DNA from: an uncultured Flavonifractor sp.
GTDB taxonomy: Bacteria > Bacillota > Clostridia > Oscillospirales > Oscillospiraceae
Reading direction: 5' to 3'
Length of the DNA: 38,902 nucleotides
Assembly: GCF_944383115.1 (NCBI RefSeq)
Contig: NZ_CALWOJ010000011.1
Coordinates: 1-38,902, forward strand
Shown here: piece by piece, positions 8,178-15,944 of the stretch
Layout: every line of letters starts with the position of its first letter
Numbering within the stretch: the first letter of the stretch is position 1
Notes under the pieces: model-generated
What the model saw: only the letters and a program-made list of their open reading frames with translations
The model's database searches: none
What the model was told of the DNA's origin: nothing
Program-made: the position numbers and the translations under genes

Positions 8178-8194
8178 GGCGCGCATTGCGCGCC
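8178..8194. repeat. GC-rich palindrome GGCGCGC-ATT-GCGCGCC
   Basis: A 7-bp perfect inverted repeat with a 3-base loop, directly before the mtnA stop codon and after the murF hairpin. It resembles small palindromic intergenic elements and may stabilise 3' ends. Confidence 0.5.
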
Positions 8195-8199
8195 CACCT

Positions 8200-9189
8200 T
8201 TATCCAAACAGCTTTTGCAGGTTCTCCTTGAAAGGCGGATAGATGACACCCTTCTCGGTGATGATGCCGGTGACCAGGCTGTGGGGGGTGACATCAAAGG
8301 CGGGGTTGTACACCTCCACTGTGGCCGGCGCGGTCTGGACCCCGTACAGGGTACGCACCTCGTTCTTGTCCCGCTCCTCAATGGGGATACCAGAGCCGTC
8401 AGGAATGGTGAGATCTATGGTGGAGCAGGGGAGGGCCACATAGAAAGGAACCCCGTGATGATGGGCGTTCACCGCCACCGAGTAGGTACCGATCTTGTTG
8501 GCGAAGTCCCCGTTGGCCGCCATCCGGTCGCAGCCCACCACCACCATGTCGATCTTGCCCTTGGCCATTAGGCTGGCGGCCATGTTGTCGGCAATCAGGG
8601 TGGCGGGAATGTGATCGGTGACCAGCTCGTAGGCGGTGAGCCGTGCGCCCTGGAGCAGGGGACGGGTCTCATCGGCGTAAACCATATCCACTTTACCCTG
8701 TTCGTGGGCGGCCCGAATGACCCCCAGGGCGGTGCCGTAGCCACCGGTGGCCAGGGCTCCGGCGTTGCAGTGGGTGAGGATGTGGGCGTGATCGGGCACT
8801 ACGGAAGCGCCATAAAGGCCCATAGCCTTACACATAGCCACATCTTCCTGATGGATGGCAATGGCTTCCGCAATCAGGGGTTCCGGATCGCCGCCGCAGG
8901 CTTCGGCCTTACGGGCCATCCGCTCCAGAGCCCAGAACAGATTGACTGCTGTGGGGCGGCTGGCGGCCAGGACAGCCTTGGCCTCGGCCAGATCCTCCCC
9001 GGCCAGAGCGGCCAGGCAATAGGCATAGGCGGCGGTGACGCCAATGGCGGGCGCCCCGCGCACCACCATGGTGCGGATAGCGTCGGCCACCGGTCGGTAA
9101 TCGGTATAGGGGAGCCAGGTTTCCTCCACCGGGAGCTTTGTCTGATCGAGTAAGTAAAGGGTATTTCCTTCCCAACGGATCGCGTCCAT
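8200..9189 (-). CDS. mtnA: S-methyl-5-thioribose-1-phosphate isomerase
   Basis: This 329-residue enzyme of the MtnA/eIF2B-alpha-beta-delta family isomerises methylthioribose 1-phosphate to the ribulose form in methionine salvage. Seen are TMVVRGAPAIGVTAAYAY, the segment ILTHCNAGALATGGYGTALG with the expected catalytic cysteine, and VVGCDRMAANGDFANKIGTY with the catalytic aspartate. The start MDAIRWEGNTLYLLDQ at 9189 has an AGGAGGAG site. No other methionine-salvage gene adjoins it. It could instead take part in a 5'-deoxyribose or DHAP-shunt variant of the pathway, which uses the same enzyme. Confidence 0.93.
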   Translation of the reverse strand: MDAIRWEGNTLYLLDQTKLPVEETWLPYTDYRPVADAIRTMVVRGAPAIGVTAAYAYCLAALAGEDLAEAKAVLAASRPTAVNLFWALERMARKAEACGGDPEPLIAEAIAIHQEDVAMCKAMGLYGASVVPDHAHILTHCNAGALATGGYGTALGVIRAAHEQGKVDMVYADETRPLLQGARLTAYELVTDHIPATLIADNMAASLMAKGKIDMVVVGCDRMAANGDFANKIGTYSVAVNAHHHGVPFYVALPCSTIDLTIPDGSGIPIEERDKNEVRTLYGVQTAPATVEVYNPAFDVTPHSLVTGIITEKGVIYPPFKENLQKLFG

Positions 9190-9213
9190 AGAGAACTCCT
9201 CCTTGTGATGCGG

Positions 9214-9229
9214 CCCCGGCGGGCCGGGG
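9214..9229. repeat. GC hairpin in the mtnA leader
   Basis: CCCCGG (9214-9219) and CCGGGG (9224-9229) form a compact stem. On the minus strand it lies in the mtnA 5' leader, about 15 bases before its ribosome site. On the plus strand it is followed by TGTTTTGTT and would look like a terminator facing the ABC-F gene. Confidence 0.5.
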
Positions 9230-9245
9230 TGTTTTGTTCCAAAAG

Positions 9246-9274
9246 ATTGTATCACACACACCATTTGGAGGCAA
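9246..9274 (-). promoter_or_regulatory. Promoter of mtnA
   Basis: Minus-strand TTGCCT (9269-9274), a 17-base spacer ending TGA (extended -10), then TACAAT (9246-9251). The -35 box lies on the ribosome site region of the divergent ABC-F gene. Confidence 0.65.
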
Positions 9275-9277
9275 GCA

Positions 9278-11179
9278 ATGATCGATATCTCCGTCTCGAA
9301 CCTGTCCAAAGAGTTTGAGGTAGGCAAAAAAATATTGGACGGTCTCACCTTCCAGATTGACCAGGGGGAGCGGGTGGGACTGCTGGGTAAAAACGGCGCC
9401 GGCAAGACCACCCTGTTCAAGATCCTCACCGGTGAACTGGACTGGGATGACGGCGAGGTCCACATCGCTCCCGGCAAGGGGGTGGGACTCATCTCCCAGA
9501 TCCCCGTCTATCCGCCGGAACACACAGTGGAGGATGTACTCCAGACCGCGTTCCAGCGTCTTCACGACATGGAGCGGGAGATGGAGGAGCTGACGGAGCG
9601 TATGGGCCGGGACAACGATCCCGCCCTGCTGCGGCGGTATGATTCTCTCACCGCCGCCTTTGAGGCTGGGGGCGGTTACGATACCAGTACCCCCCTGAAC
9701 AAGGTGTGCAACGGCCTGGAGATTTCCCAGGACATGAGAAACCAGCTCTTTTCCTCCCTGTCCGGCGGTGAAAAGACCCGGGTCAACCTGGCCCGACTCA
9801 TTCTGGAGGACACTGACATCCTGCTGCTGGACGAGCCCACCAACCACCTGGATCTGCGGGCCACCGAGTGGCTGGAGGAATATCTGGACAAGTATAAAGG
9901 CACTGTCCTTGCCATCTCCCATGACCGCTGGTTCCTGGATCGAGTGGTGAAACGGGTCATCGAGATCCAGGAGGGGAAAGCGGAGTTCTACGAGGGAAAT
10001 TATTCCTTCTATGTGGTGGAGAAGGAACACCGCTATCAGGAAAAGCTGAAGCAATACGAGAAGGAGCAGGCCAAGATTGAGCAGCTGGAGAAGGCCGCCC
10101 AGCAGCTGCGGGTGTGGGCCTACTCGGGCAACGACAAGACCTTCAAGCGGGCCCAGTCCATGGAGAAGCGGATTGAGCGCCTGCGTACCACCGACAAGCC
10201 CACCAAGGAGCGCCGCCTGGACATGAAGTTCGGGGAGCGGGAGTTCCGGGGGGATGAGGTACTCACCATCAAGGAACTGAAGAAGTCCTTTGACGGGCGC
10301 CCCCTCTTTGACCATGTGAATCTGGAGGTGGTGGGAGGGGAGCGCATTGCCCTGCTGGGAGACAACGGTACCGGCAAATCCACCCTGCTGAAAATATTGC
10401 TGGGGGAGGAGGAGCCGGACAGCGGAAAGCTGCGTATGGGGCCAACTGTAAAGGTTGGATACCTGCCGCAGATCATCCACTTCTCCCACCCGGAGCGCAA
10501 CCTGGTGGACACCATGATCTACGATCAGGACTGCTCCACCCAGACCGCCCGCAACCGGCTGGCCGCCTTCAACTTCCGGGGAGAGGACGTGTTCAAGCCG
10601 GTGTCCGCCCTGTCCGGCGGGGAGCAGAGCCGCCTGCGGCTGTGCATGCTGATGGACGAGCAGATCAACCTTCTTATCCTGGACGAGCCCACCAACCATC
10701 TGGACATCGCCAGCCGGGAGTGGATCGAGGAGGCGGTGGCGGACTACGAGGGCAACCTGCTCTTCGTGTCTCATGACCGCTACTTCATCAAGCAGTTCGC
10801 CACCCGGATCTGGATGCTGGAGGACGGGCGCATTACCGACTTCAAGGGTACCTTTGAGGAGTTCCGGGCCGCCCGGGAGCGGGCCAAGAACCAAGCTGCT
10901 GCCCCGGTGAAGGCCGAGCCGGAGAAGCCCAAGAAAGAGAAAACCAAGCGTCCCGGCGGCACCAAGGAGCTGGAAAAGCAGGTGGCCGCGGCGGAGCGGG
11001 CGGTGGCCAAGGCGGAGGAGCGGCAGTATGAGCTGTCCCTGAAAGCCGAGGAGGTGGCCTCCAACTATCTGGAACTGCAAAAGGTGTACGACGAGCAGAA
11101 AGAACTGGAAGAAGAAATTGCCGCCCTGTATACAAAGTGGGAGACCCTGGCGGCTGAACTGGAAGAGGCCAGAGGATGA
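9278..11179 (+). CDS. ABC-F family ATPase (ribosome-associated)
   Basis: A 633-residue protein with two ABC nucleotide-binding domains and no membrane segments, the ABC-F architecture. The first P-loop is GKNGAGKTT (about 37-45), with signature LSGGE and Walker B LLLDEPTNHLD. The second P-loop is GDNGTGKST (about 361-369), with LSGGEQSRL and LILDEPTNHLD. The linker between them (KQYEKEQAKIEQLEKAAQQL) fits the P-site tRNA interaction motif. A Lys/Glu-rich C-terminal coiled coil resembles Uup/YdiF-type members. ABC-F proteins act on the ribosome in translation or antibiotic protection. Which one applies here is unclear; the housekeeping context with prfA favours a translation-factor role. Confidence 0.92.
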   Translation: MIDISVSNLSKEFEVGKKILDGLTFQIDQGERVGLLGKNGAGKTTLFKILTGELDWDDGEVHIAPGKGVGLISQIPVYPPEHTVEDVLQTAFQRLHDMEREMEELTERMGRDNDPALLRRYDSLTAAFEAGGGYDTSTPLNKVCNGLEISQDMRNQLFSSLSGGEKTRVNLARLILEDTDILLLDEPTNHLDLRATEWLEEYLDKYKGTVLAISHDRWFLDRVVKRVIEIQEGKAEFYEGNYSFYVVEKEHRYQEKLKQYEKEQAKIEQLEKAAQQLRVWAYSGNDKTFKRAQSMEKRIERLRTTDKPTKERRLDMKFGEREFRGDEVLTIKELKKSFDGRPLFDHVNLEVVGGERIALLGDNGTGKSTLLKILLGEEEPDSGKLRMGPTVKVGYLPQIIHFSHPERNLVDTMIYDQDCSTQTARNRLAAFNFRGEDVFKPVSALSGGEQSRLRLCMLMDEQINLLILDEPTNHLDIASREWIEEAVADYEGNLLFVSHDRYFIKQFATRIWMLEDGRITDFKGTFEEFRAARERAKNQAAAPVKAEPEKPKKEKTKRPGGTKELEKQVAAAERAVAKAEERQYELSLKAEEVASNYLELQKVYDEQKELEEEIAALYTKWETLAAELEEARG

Positions 11180-11808
11180 GAAGAAAGCAGTATTATCGTC
11201 CCTATGAGGGACGAAAAAAACCGCTGTGGCTGCTGGCTGTGCTGGCCGGGGCGCTGGCTTTTGCGCTGGGCTTTGTGGTACTGCTGGGCATCGTACTGAC
11301 CGGCGCCCACGACCAGATTGTGGGAGAACCCAAAGTGATGGTCATTCTGGGCTGCAAGGCGGAATCCTGGGGGCCGTCCATCCTGCTTCAGGACCGGCTG
11401 GACAAGGCCCTGGACTACCTGGAGGACCATCCGGATTTGACCGTCGTGGTCTCCGGTGGCCAGGGGGACGACGAACACCAGAGCGAGGCCCAGTGTATGT
11501 ATGACTATCTGACCGAACACGGTGTGGACTCAGACCAGATCCTGCTGGAGGACCAGTCCCATAACACCTGGGAAAACATCCGGTTCACTCAGGAACTGCT
11601 GCAAGAGGCGGGAGTGGACACCGGGGAGATGCTTGTGGTGTCCAACGGATTCCACCTGGCCCGGGTGCGGATGCTTTGGGGCAGAGTATGGGAGGGGGAC
11701 TACACTCTGTCCACCCTGGCGGCTCCCAGTTCCCATCTGCCCTCCCGGCTGAGGATGTACATCCGCGAACCCTTTGCGCTGGTCAAGTCTTTTTTCTTTG
11801 ACAGGTGA
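11176..11808 (+). CDS. YdcF/SanA-like DUF218 membrane protein
   Basis: A 210-residue protein with one N-terminal transmembrane helix (about residues 17-42) and an outer DUF218 domain. Typical landmarks are VMVILGCKAESWGPS, VVVSGGQGDDEHQSEA, ILLEDQSHNTWENI and VVSNGFHLARVRMLW. Family members (YdcF, SanA, ElyC) are linked to envelope integrity and, for some, lipid-carrier metabolism; the biochemical activity is poorly known. The start overlaps the stop of the ABC-F gene by four bases (ATGA), indicating translational coupling. Confidence 0.88.
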   Translation: MRRKQYYRPYEGRKKPLWLLAVLAGALAFALGFVVLLGIVLTGAHDQIVGEPKVMVILGCKAESWGPSILLQDRLDKALDYLEDHPDLTVVVSGGQGDDEHQSEAQCMYDYLTEHGVDSDQILLEDQSHNTWENIRFTQELLQEAGVDTGEMLVVSNGFHLARVRMLWGRVWEGDYTLSTLAAPSSHLPSRLRMYIREPFALVKSFFFDR

Positions 11809-11814
11809 TAGAAT

Positions 11815-12885
11815 TTGGATATGCTGCAAAAACTGAAAGCATTGGATCTCCACTTTGCTGATATTGAGGCCAGACTGGGAGCGGGGGAGACCTACAACGA
11901 CCCGGCCCTGGTGGCCAAGCTGAACAAGGAGCAGCGGGAGCTGGAGCCGGTGGTCACCGCCTGGCGCACCTATACCCGCCGCCAACAGGACCTGGCCGAC
12001 GCCGAAGCCCTGATGTCCGACCCGGAGCTGGGAGAGATGGCCAAGGAGGAGTATCAGCAGGCCAAGGAGGACATTGCCAAACTGGAGGACGAGATACGCA
12101 TTCTGCTGCTGCCCCGGGACCCCAACGACGACAAGAACGTCATCGTGGAGATCCGGGCCGGGGTAGGAGGGGAGGAGGCGGCCCTGTTCGCCCACTCCCT
12201 GTTCCGAATGTACTCCATGTACGCCGACGCCCGCCGCTGGAAGGTGGAGGTGGACTCGGTCAACGAGACCGAGCTGGGTGGCGTAAAGGAGATCTGCTTT
12301 ACTATTGAGGGAGACGGGGCCTACTCCCGCCTGAAATTTGAAAGCGGGGTCCACCGGGTCCAGCGGGTGCCTGAGACCGAGTCGGGCGGGCGCATCCATA
12401 CCTCTACCGCCACCGTGGCGGTACTGCCCGAGGTGGACGAGGTGGATTTTGAACTCAACCCCGCCGACATCGAGATGCAGGTGTTCCGCTCCTCCGGCGC
12501 GGGTGGCCAGCACGTCAACAAGACCTCCTCCGCTGTGCGCCTCATCCACAAGCCCACCGGCACGGTGGTGGAGTGCCAGCAGGAGCGCAGCCAGTTCCAG
12601 AATCGGGACAAGGCCATGCAGATCCTGCGCTCCCGTTTGTACGAGGAGAAGGTGCGGGAGCAGGAGGAGTCGCTGACGGCGGAGCGACGCAGTCAGGTGG
12701 GCACCGGGATGCGCAACGAGCGCATCCGCACCTACAACTTCCCCCAGGGCCGGCTCACCGACCACCGCATCGGCCTGACCCTGTACAAGCTGGAAAATGT
12801 AATGAACGGCGACCTGGATGAGATCATTGACGGCCTGATCACGGCCGACCAGGCGGAACGGCTGCGCAACAGCCAGGACAAATAA
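11815..12885 (+). CDS. prfA: Peptide chain release factor 1
   Basis: RF1 recognises UAA and UAG stops and triggers peptide release. The GGQ motif in [20 protein letters not shown] lies near residue 230. The codon-reading region reads [20 protein letters not shown], with the PxT tripeptide as PET, as in other Firmicutes. Two starts are possible. TTG at 11815 has AGGTGA 7 bases upstream, inside the end of the preceding gene. ATG at 11821 gives the family-like MLQKLKALD but a spacing of 13. I keep TTG because of spacing; the difference is two residues. Length is 356 residues. Confidence 0.96.
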   Translation: MDMLQKLKALDLHFADIEARLGAGETYNDPALVAKLNKEQRELEPVVTAWRTYTRRQQDLADAEALMSDPELGEMAKEEYQQAKEDIAKLEDEIRILLLPRDPNDDKNVIVEIRAGVGGEEAALFAHSLFRMYSMYADARRWKVEVDSVNETELGGVKEICFTIEGDGAYSRLKFESGVHRVQRVPETESGGRIHTSTATVAVLPEVDEVDFELNPADIEMQVFRSSGAGGQHVNKTSSAVRLIHKPTGTVVECQQERSQFQNRDKAMQILRSRLYEEKVREQEESLTAERRSQVGTGMRNERIRTYNFPQGRLTDHRIGLTLYKLENVMNGDLDEIIDGLITADQAERLRNSQDK

Positions 12886-12906
12886 GCAAGGGAGAGAACC
12901 AGAGCA

Positions 12907-13164
12907 ATGGAACTGATTATCCACTTCAACACCCTGCCGGACGGGCTGAACCTGGATCTGGTACGGGATGATCTGGCGGGTTTGCTGGAGGACGACGGCT
13001 GGATTACCGGCTCGGGGTCCAACTATCTGGAACTGGAGCTGGAGGACGAGAAGGTCAACCCCAAATACGGTATCCTCACCGTGAAGGGCTATCTGCAAAA
13101 AGCCAAATTTGCCCCCGACACCACCATCGAGCTGGCGGGCACGCCGGTGGGCATCTACGAATAA
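12907..13164 (+). CDS. Small acidic protein of unknown function
   Basis: An 85-residue soluble protein, begun MELIIHFNTLPDGLNLDLVR, with a GGGAGAG ribosome site. It lies 21 bases after prfA and 16 bases before the next small gene, so it is part of the same transcript. Composition is acidic (EDDGWITGSG, YLELELEDEK) with predicted alternating strands and a helix. No family is recognised. The clean start, stop and spacing argue that it is real. Confidence 0.72.
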   Translation: MELIIHFNTLPDGLNLDLVRDDLAGLLEDDGWITGSGSNYLELELEDEKVNPKYGILTVKGYLQKAKFAPDTTIELAGTPVGIYE

Positions 13165-13180
13165 CAAAGGAGACTTGGGT

Positions 13181-13294
13181 ATGAAAAAGGCCATTGGCAT
13201 CCTGCACATCCTGTCCGGCGCCGCCCTGCTGGCGGCAGGGATCCTGACGGTGGTACAGAGGGACCGCCGCCGTCGCCGCCGTCACCGGTTTTGA
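13181..13294 (+). CDS. 37-residue single-pass micro-protein with an arginine tail
   Basis: A short gene that automated callers may miss. AAAGGAG lies 8 bases ahead of ATG at 13181. The product has a basic start (MKKAIG), one hydrophobic stretch of about 20 residues (ILHILSGAALLAAGILTVV) and a C-terminus with a run of arginines (DRRRRRRHRF). This predicts a single-pass membrane peptide with a strongly basic cytoplasmic tail. It lies between the 85-residue gene and the Sua5 gene, spaced 16 and 17 bases. Function unknown. Confidence 0.65.
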   Translation: MKKAIGILHILSGAALLAAGILTVVQRDRRRRRRHRF

Positions 13295-13311
13295 GAAAGT
13301 AGGGAGGAAGG

Positions 13312-14337
13312 ATGCACACCCTGCGTTTGACTGACAAGCAGATCGGCCCGGCGGCGGACATCCTCCGCCGGGGCGGCCTGCTGGGCATCCCCACCGAGAC
13401 GGTGTACGGCCTGGGGGCCAACGGGCTGAACAGCGAGGCGGTAGGCCGCATCTTCGCGGCCAAGGGGCGCCCCCAGGACAACCCCCTGATCCTCCATATC
13501 CCCACCGCCGACTGGCTGGAGCGGTACTGTGAGGACATCCCGGAAGCAGCCTACGCCCTGGCCCGCCGGTTCTGGCCGGGGCCTTTGACCATGATTTTAA
13601 AGCATAAGTCCATCGTACCCGCCGCCGTCACCGCTGGGCTGGACACGGTGGGGATGCGCTGCCCGGCCCATCCGGTGTGCCGGGCCATCATCGCCGCCGC
13701 CGACCTGCCGGTGGCCGCCCCGTCGGGCAACACCTCCGGCCGGCCCAGCCCCACCAATATGGCGGATATGCTGGAGGATATGGACGGCAAGATCGACGGC
13801 ATCGTGGACGGCGGCCCCTGTTCCGTGGGGGTGGAGTCCACCATCATCGACCTGACGGAACAGCCGCCCCGTCTGCTGCGGCCCGGCGGCATCACCCTGG
13901 AGCAGCTGGAGAGCGTGCTGGGCGAGGTGGCGGTGGACCCGGCGGTGACCCGACTTATGGGAGCGGGGGAGCAGCCCAAGGCCCCCGGCATGAAGTACCG
14001 CCATTATGCCCCCAAGGCCCCGGTGACGGTGGTTCAGGGCGCGCCGGAGACGGCGGCCCGGTACATCCAGACCCATATGGCCCCCGGTGACGGGGTGATC
14101 TGCTTCGATGAGTATACCGGCTTATTTGAGGGCCACCCCCTGGAGCAGCTGGGTCCCAGCACCGATGTGCCCGAGCAGGCCCGGCGGGTGTTCGACGCCC
14201 TGCGGTGGTTTGACGGCACCGACGTGACCCACATCTGGGCCCAGTGTCCCGACGCCACCGGCATTGGTCTGGCGGTAGCCAACCGGCTGAACAAGGCGGC
14301 CGGATTCCATATCATCCGGGCTGATCAGCCCGATTAA
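13312..14337 (+). CDS. tsaC: L-threonylcarbamoyladenylate synthase (Sua5 type)
   Basis: Sua5/YwlC makes threonylcarbamoyl-AMP from threonine, bicarbonate and ATP, the first step of t6A tRNA modification. The 341-residue protein has an N-terminal YrdC domain (GIPTETVYGLGANGL, IFAAKGRPQDNPLILHI, AAPSGNTSGRPSPTN, STIIDL) and the linker KAPGMKYRHYAPKAPV followed by a C-terminal Sua5 domain. This is the two-domain Sua5 form and not the short TsaC. It is the last gene before a strong terminator, so it ends the ABC-F to Sua5 cluster. Confidence 0.94.
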   Translation: MHTLRLTDKQIGPAADILRRGGLLGIPTETVYGLGANGLNSEAVGRIFAAKGRPQDNPLILHIPTADWLERYCEDIPEAAYALARRFWPGPLTMILKHKSIVPAAVTAGLDTVGMRCPAHPVCRAIIAAADLPVAAPSGNTSGRPSPTNMADMLEDMDGKIDGIVDGGPCSVGVESTIIDLTEQPPRLLRPGGITLEQLESVLGEVAVDPAVTRLMGAGEQPKAPGMKYRHYAPKAPVTVVQGAPETAARYIQTHMAPGDGVICFDEYTGLFEGHPLEQLGPSTDVPEQARRVFDALRWFDGTDVTHIWAQCPDATGIGLAVANRLNKAAGFHIIRADQPD

Positions 14338-14340
14338 CGA

Positions 14341-14371
14341 AGATGGCCGTGTTTTCACGGCCATCTTTTTT
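14341..14371 (+). terminator. Intrinsic terminator after the Sua5 gene
   Basis: AGATGGCCGTG (14341-14351), a four-base loop, CACGGCCATCT (14356-14366), then TTTTT. A perfect 11-bp stem with a T-run: a classical terminator. Confidence 0.93.
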
Positions 14372-14378
14372 CAAAATG

Positions 14379-14407
14379 TTGAAAGGATTCCGTCCTTTGG
14401 TTCGTAT
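14379..14407 (+). promoter_or_regulatory. ECF-like promoter of the EF-loop/sigma/anti-sigma unit
   Basis: TGAAAG (14380-14385) is followed 17 bases later by CGTA (14403-14406). This resembles the ECF sigma-W consensus TGAAAC-N16-CGTA. A sigma-A reading of the same bases, TTGAAA-N17-TCGTAT, is weak in the -10. It stands 8 bases after the preceding terminator and about 40 bases before the first gene, so it is well placed for autoregulation by the downstream sigma factor. Confidence 0.55.
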
Positions 14408-14443
14408 TCAAGGTGAAACCCAATCAAACAAGGAGGAATCACC

Positions 14444-14692
14444 ATGAAGAAGATCCTGATGGGTACCGCTGTTGCCGCCCTGGTGCTGACGGTAGGGCTG
14501 ACTACCGCGTTTGCAGCCGGAGGGCGGTACTATGTGGACGCCAACGGCGACGGGATCTGTGACAACCAGGGGAGCTACTGCCGGTTTGTGGATACCGACG
14601 GCGACGGTGTGTGCGACTACCAGGGCACAGGCTGCCGCCATACCGGCGGGTACGGCTGTCATGGCCAGGGCCGGGGCCATCACGGCTGGTAA
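14444..14692 (+). CDS. Small secreted protein with two Ca-loop/Cys repeats and a Gly-His tail
   Basis: An 82-residue exported protein with a strong AAGGAGG site and a clear signal peptide (MKKILMGTAVAALVLTVGLTTAFA). The mature part has two copies of an [YF]VD-x-[ND]GDG-x-CD-x-QG-x-x-C unit: YVDANGDGICDNQGSYC and FVDTDGDGVCDYQGTGC. The D-x-[ND]-x-D spacing matches calcium-binding loops of the EF-hand or thrombospondin type 3 kind, and each unit has a Cys pair (C-x6-C). The tail is Cys, Gly and His rich (GCHGQGRGHHGW), possibly metal-binding. It is the first gene of a unit with an ECF sigma factor and an RsgI-like anti-sigma, so it may be a target or an effector. Function unknown. Confidence 0.82.
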   Translation: MKKILMGTAVAALVLTVGLTTAFAAGGRYYVDANGDGICDNQGSYCRFVDTDGDGVCDYQGTGCRHTGGYGCHGQGRGHHGW

Positions 14693-14696
14693 CAGG

Positions 14697-14711
14697 TCCG
14701 GCTGAGCCGGA
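14697..14711 (+). repeat. Small hairpin ahead of the sigma factor ribosome site
   Basis: TCCGGC-TGA-GCCGGA is a perfect 6-bp stem between the secreted protein and the sigma gene, ending just before the GGAGGTG ribosome site. It might protect the upstream mRNA end or lower sigma translation. Confidence 0.4.
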
Positions 14712-14729
14712 GGGGAGGTGAGGGTGTCT

Positions 14730-15212
14730 ATGCGAAGCGAAGAGGAGACCAATCAGGCCGTGGAGCGGTATGGAGATACCGTCCGGCGGCTGTGCATGAT
14801 CCATCTGAAGAACGAGGCGGACACCCAGGACATCTTCCAGACGGTGTTTTTGAAGTATCTGCTCCATGACAAGCCCTTTGAGAGCGGCGAGCATGAGAAG
14901 GCCTGGTTCATCCGGGTGACCCTCAACGCCTGCAAGGACCTGCTCCGCAGCTTTTTCAGCAGAAACACGGTACCCCTGGAGCAGCTGACCGGCCAGGCCG
15001 ACCAGCTCACCGGTCAGGGCCGGGAGGTGCTGGCCACCGTGCTGGCGCTGCCCCAAAAGGAACGGCAGGTGGTGTATCTCCACTACTATGAGGGCTATAC
15101 CGCCCCGGAGCTGAGCCGCCTGCTGGGCAAGAACGTGAACACCATCTACACCACCCTGGCCCGGGCCAGGGCGCACTTGAGGGAAACGCTGGGGGGTGAG
15201 GACCATGGATGA
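14730..15212 (+). CDS. ECF-type RNA polymerase sigma factor
   Basis: A 160-residue two-domain sigma factor. The region-2 part reads GDTVRRLCMIHLKNEADTQDIFQTVFLKYL, with HEKAWFIRVTLNACKDLLRS. Region 4 reads LPQKERQVVYLHYYEGYTAPELSRLLGKNVNTIYTTLARARAHL, broken here only by normal linker variation. There is no region 1 or 3. The ATG at 14730 has GGAGGTG nine bases upstream; GTG codons at 14718 and 14724 are in frame but lie on or too near the ribosome site. The stop overlaps the next gene's start by 8 bases, so sigma and anti-sigma are coupled. Confidence 0.92.
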   Translation: MRSEEETNQAVERYGDTVRRLCMIHLKNEADTQDIFQTVFLKYLLHDKPFESGEHEKAWFIRVTLNACKDLLRSFFSRNTVPLEQLTGQADQLTGQGREVLATVLALPQKERQVVYLHYYEGYTAPELSRLLGKNVNTIYTTLARARAHLRETLGGEDHG

Positions 15213-15942
15213 GCAGATCCGGGAGGTCTTTGGGCAGCTCCACGCGGGAGAAGCCATGAAGGAGAACACCAAAGCCGCCCTGGACCGGGCGCGGAACCGG
15301 CGCCGGCGGCCTGTAGGCTACCTGGCCGTGGCGGCGGCCTGCCTGGTGTTGCTGCTGGCGGGTCTGGGTGGATACCGTTATTACTTTACACCAACCACCT
15401 ATCTCAGCGTGGACATCAACCCCTCTCTGGAGCTGGGGGTCAACCGGTTTGACAAGGTGGTGTCCGTCCGGGCCTGGAACGAGGACGGGCAGGAGCTGGT
15501 CGACAGCCTGGAGCTGAATTTGCTGGACTACCAGGAGGCCCTGGAGCGGCTGGTGGCCAGTGAGAGCATTGCCGACCGATTGGCAGCGGGTGAGCTGCTG
15601 TCCATTACCGTGGCGGGGGAGAACGAGGCTCAGTGCGGCCGGTTGTTGGCGGGAGCGGAGGCCTGCACCGCCGGGCAGGAGAACGTCCGGTGCCATCAAG
15701 GCGATGTGGAAGAACTGGAACAGGCCCACCACGCCGGGCTGTCCCTGGGCAAGTACCAGGCGTTTCTGGAACTCCAGGCTCTGGACCCCACCGTGACGGC
15801 GGAAGATGTGGCGGGGCTGACCATGCGGCAGATCCGGGACTGGATCGGGTCGCTGTCCCAGGATGCGGACAGTCAGGGCAAAGGAAATGGTCAGGGGCAC
15901 CACGGGGAGGAGAGCCACGGCTACCGATTCGGGCAATCTTAA
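15205..15942 (+). CDS. RsgI-like membrane anti-sigma factor
   Basis: A 245-residue single-pass membrane protein. The short cytoplasmic part (residues 1-36) is charged and would hold the ECF sigma factor. A transmembrane helix spans about residues 38-57. The outer domain starts YLSVDINPSLELGVNRFDK, the hallmark of the RsgI middle domain, followed by VVSVRAWNEDGQELVDSL. The C-terminus is Gly-His rich (GKGNGQGHHGEESHGY), echoing the tail of the first gene of the unit. Such proteins hold a sigma factor inactive until an outside signal triggers release; in clostridial SigI/RsgI pairs the signal is polysaccharide. The signal here is unknown. Confidence 0.85.
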   Translation: MDEQIREVFGQLHAGEAMKENTKAALDRARNRRRRPVGYLAVAAACLVLLLAGLGGYRYYFTPTTYLSVDINPSLELGVNRFDKVVSVRAWNEDGQELVDSLELNLLDYQEALERLVASESIADRLAAGELLSITVAGENEAQCGRLLAGAEACTAGQENVRCHQGDVEELEQAHHAGLSLGKYQAFLELQALDPTVTAEDVAGLTMRQIRDWIGSLSQDADSQGKGNGQGHHGEESHGYRFGQS

Positions 15943-15944
15943 CC

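Noticed and set aside
8909..11080. A 723-codon minus-strand open frame over the ABC-F gene
   Set aside because: Its translation is low-complexity Leu/Gly/Gln/His typical of antisense reading, and the plus strand encodes two perfect ABC domains.
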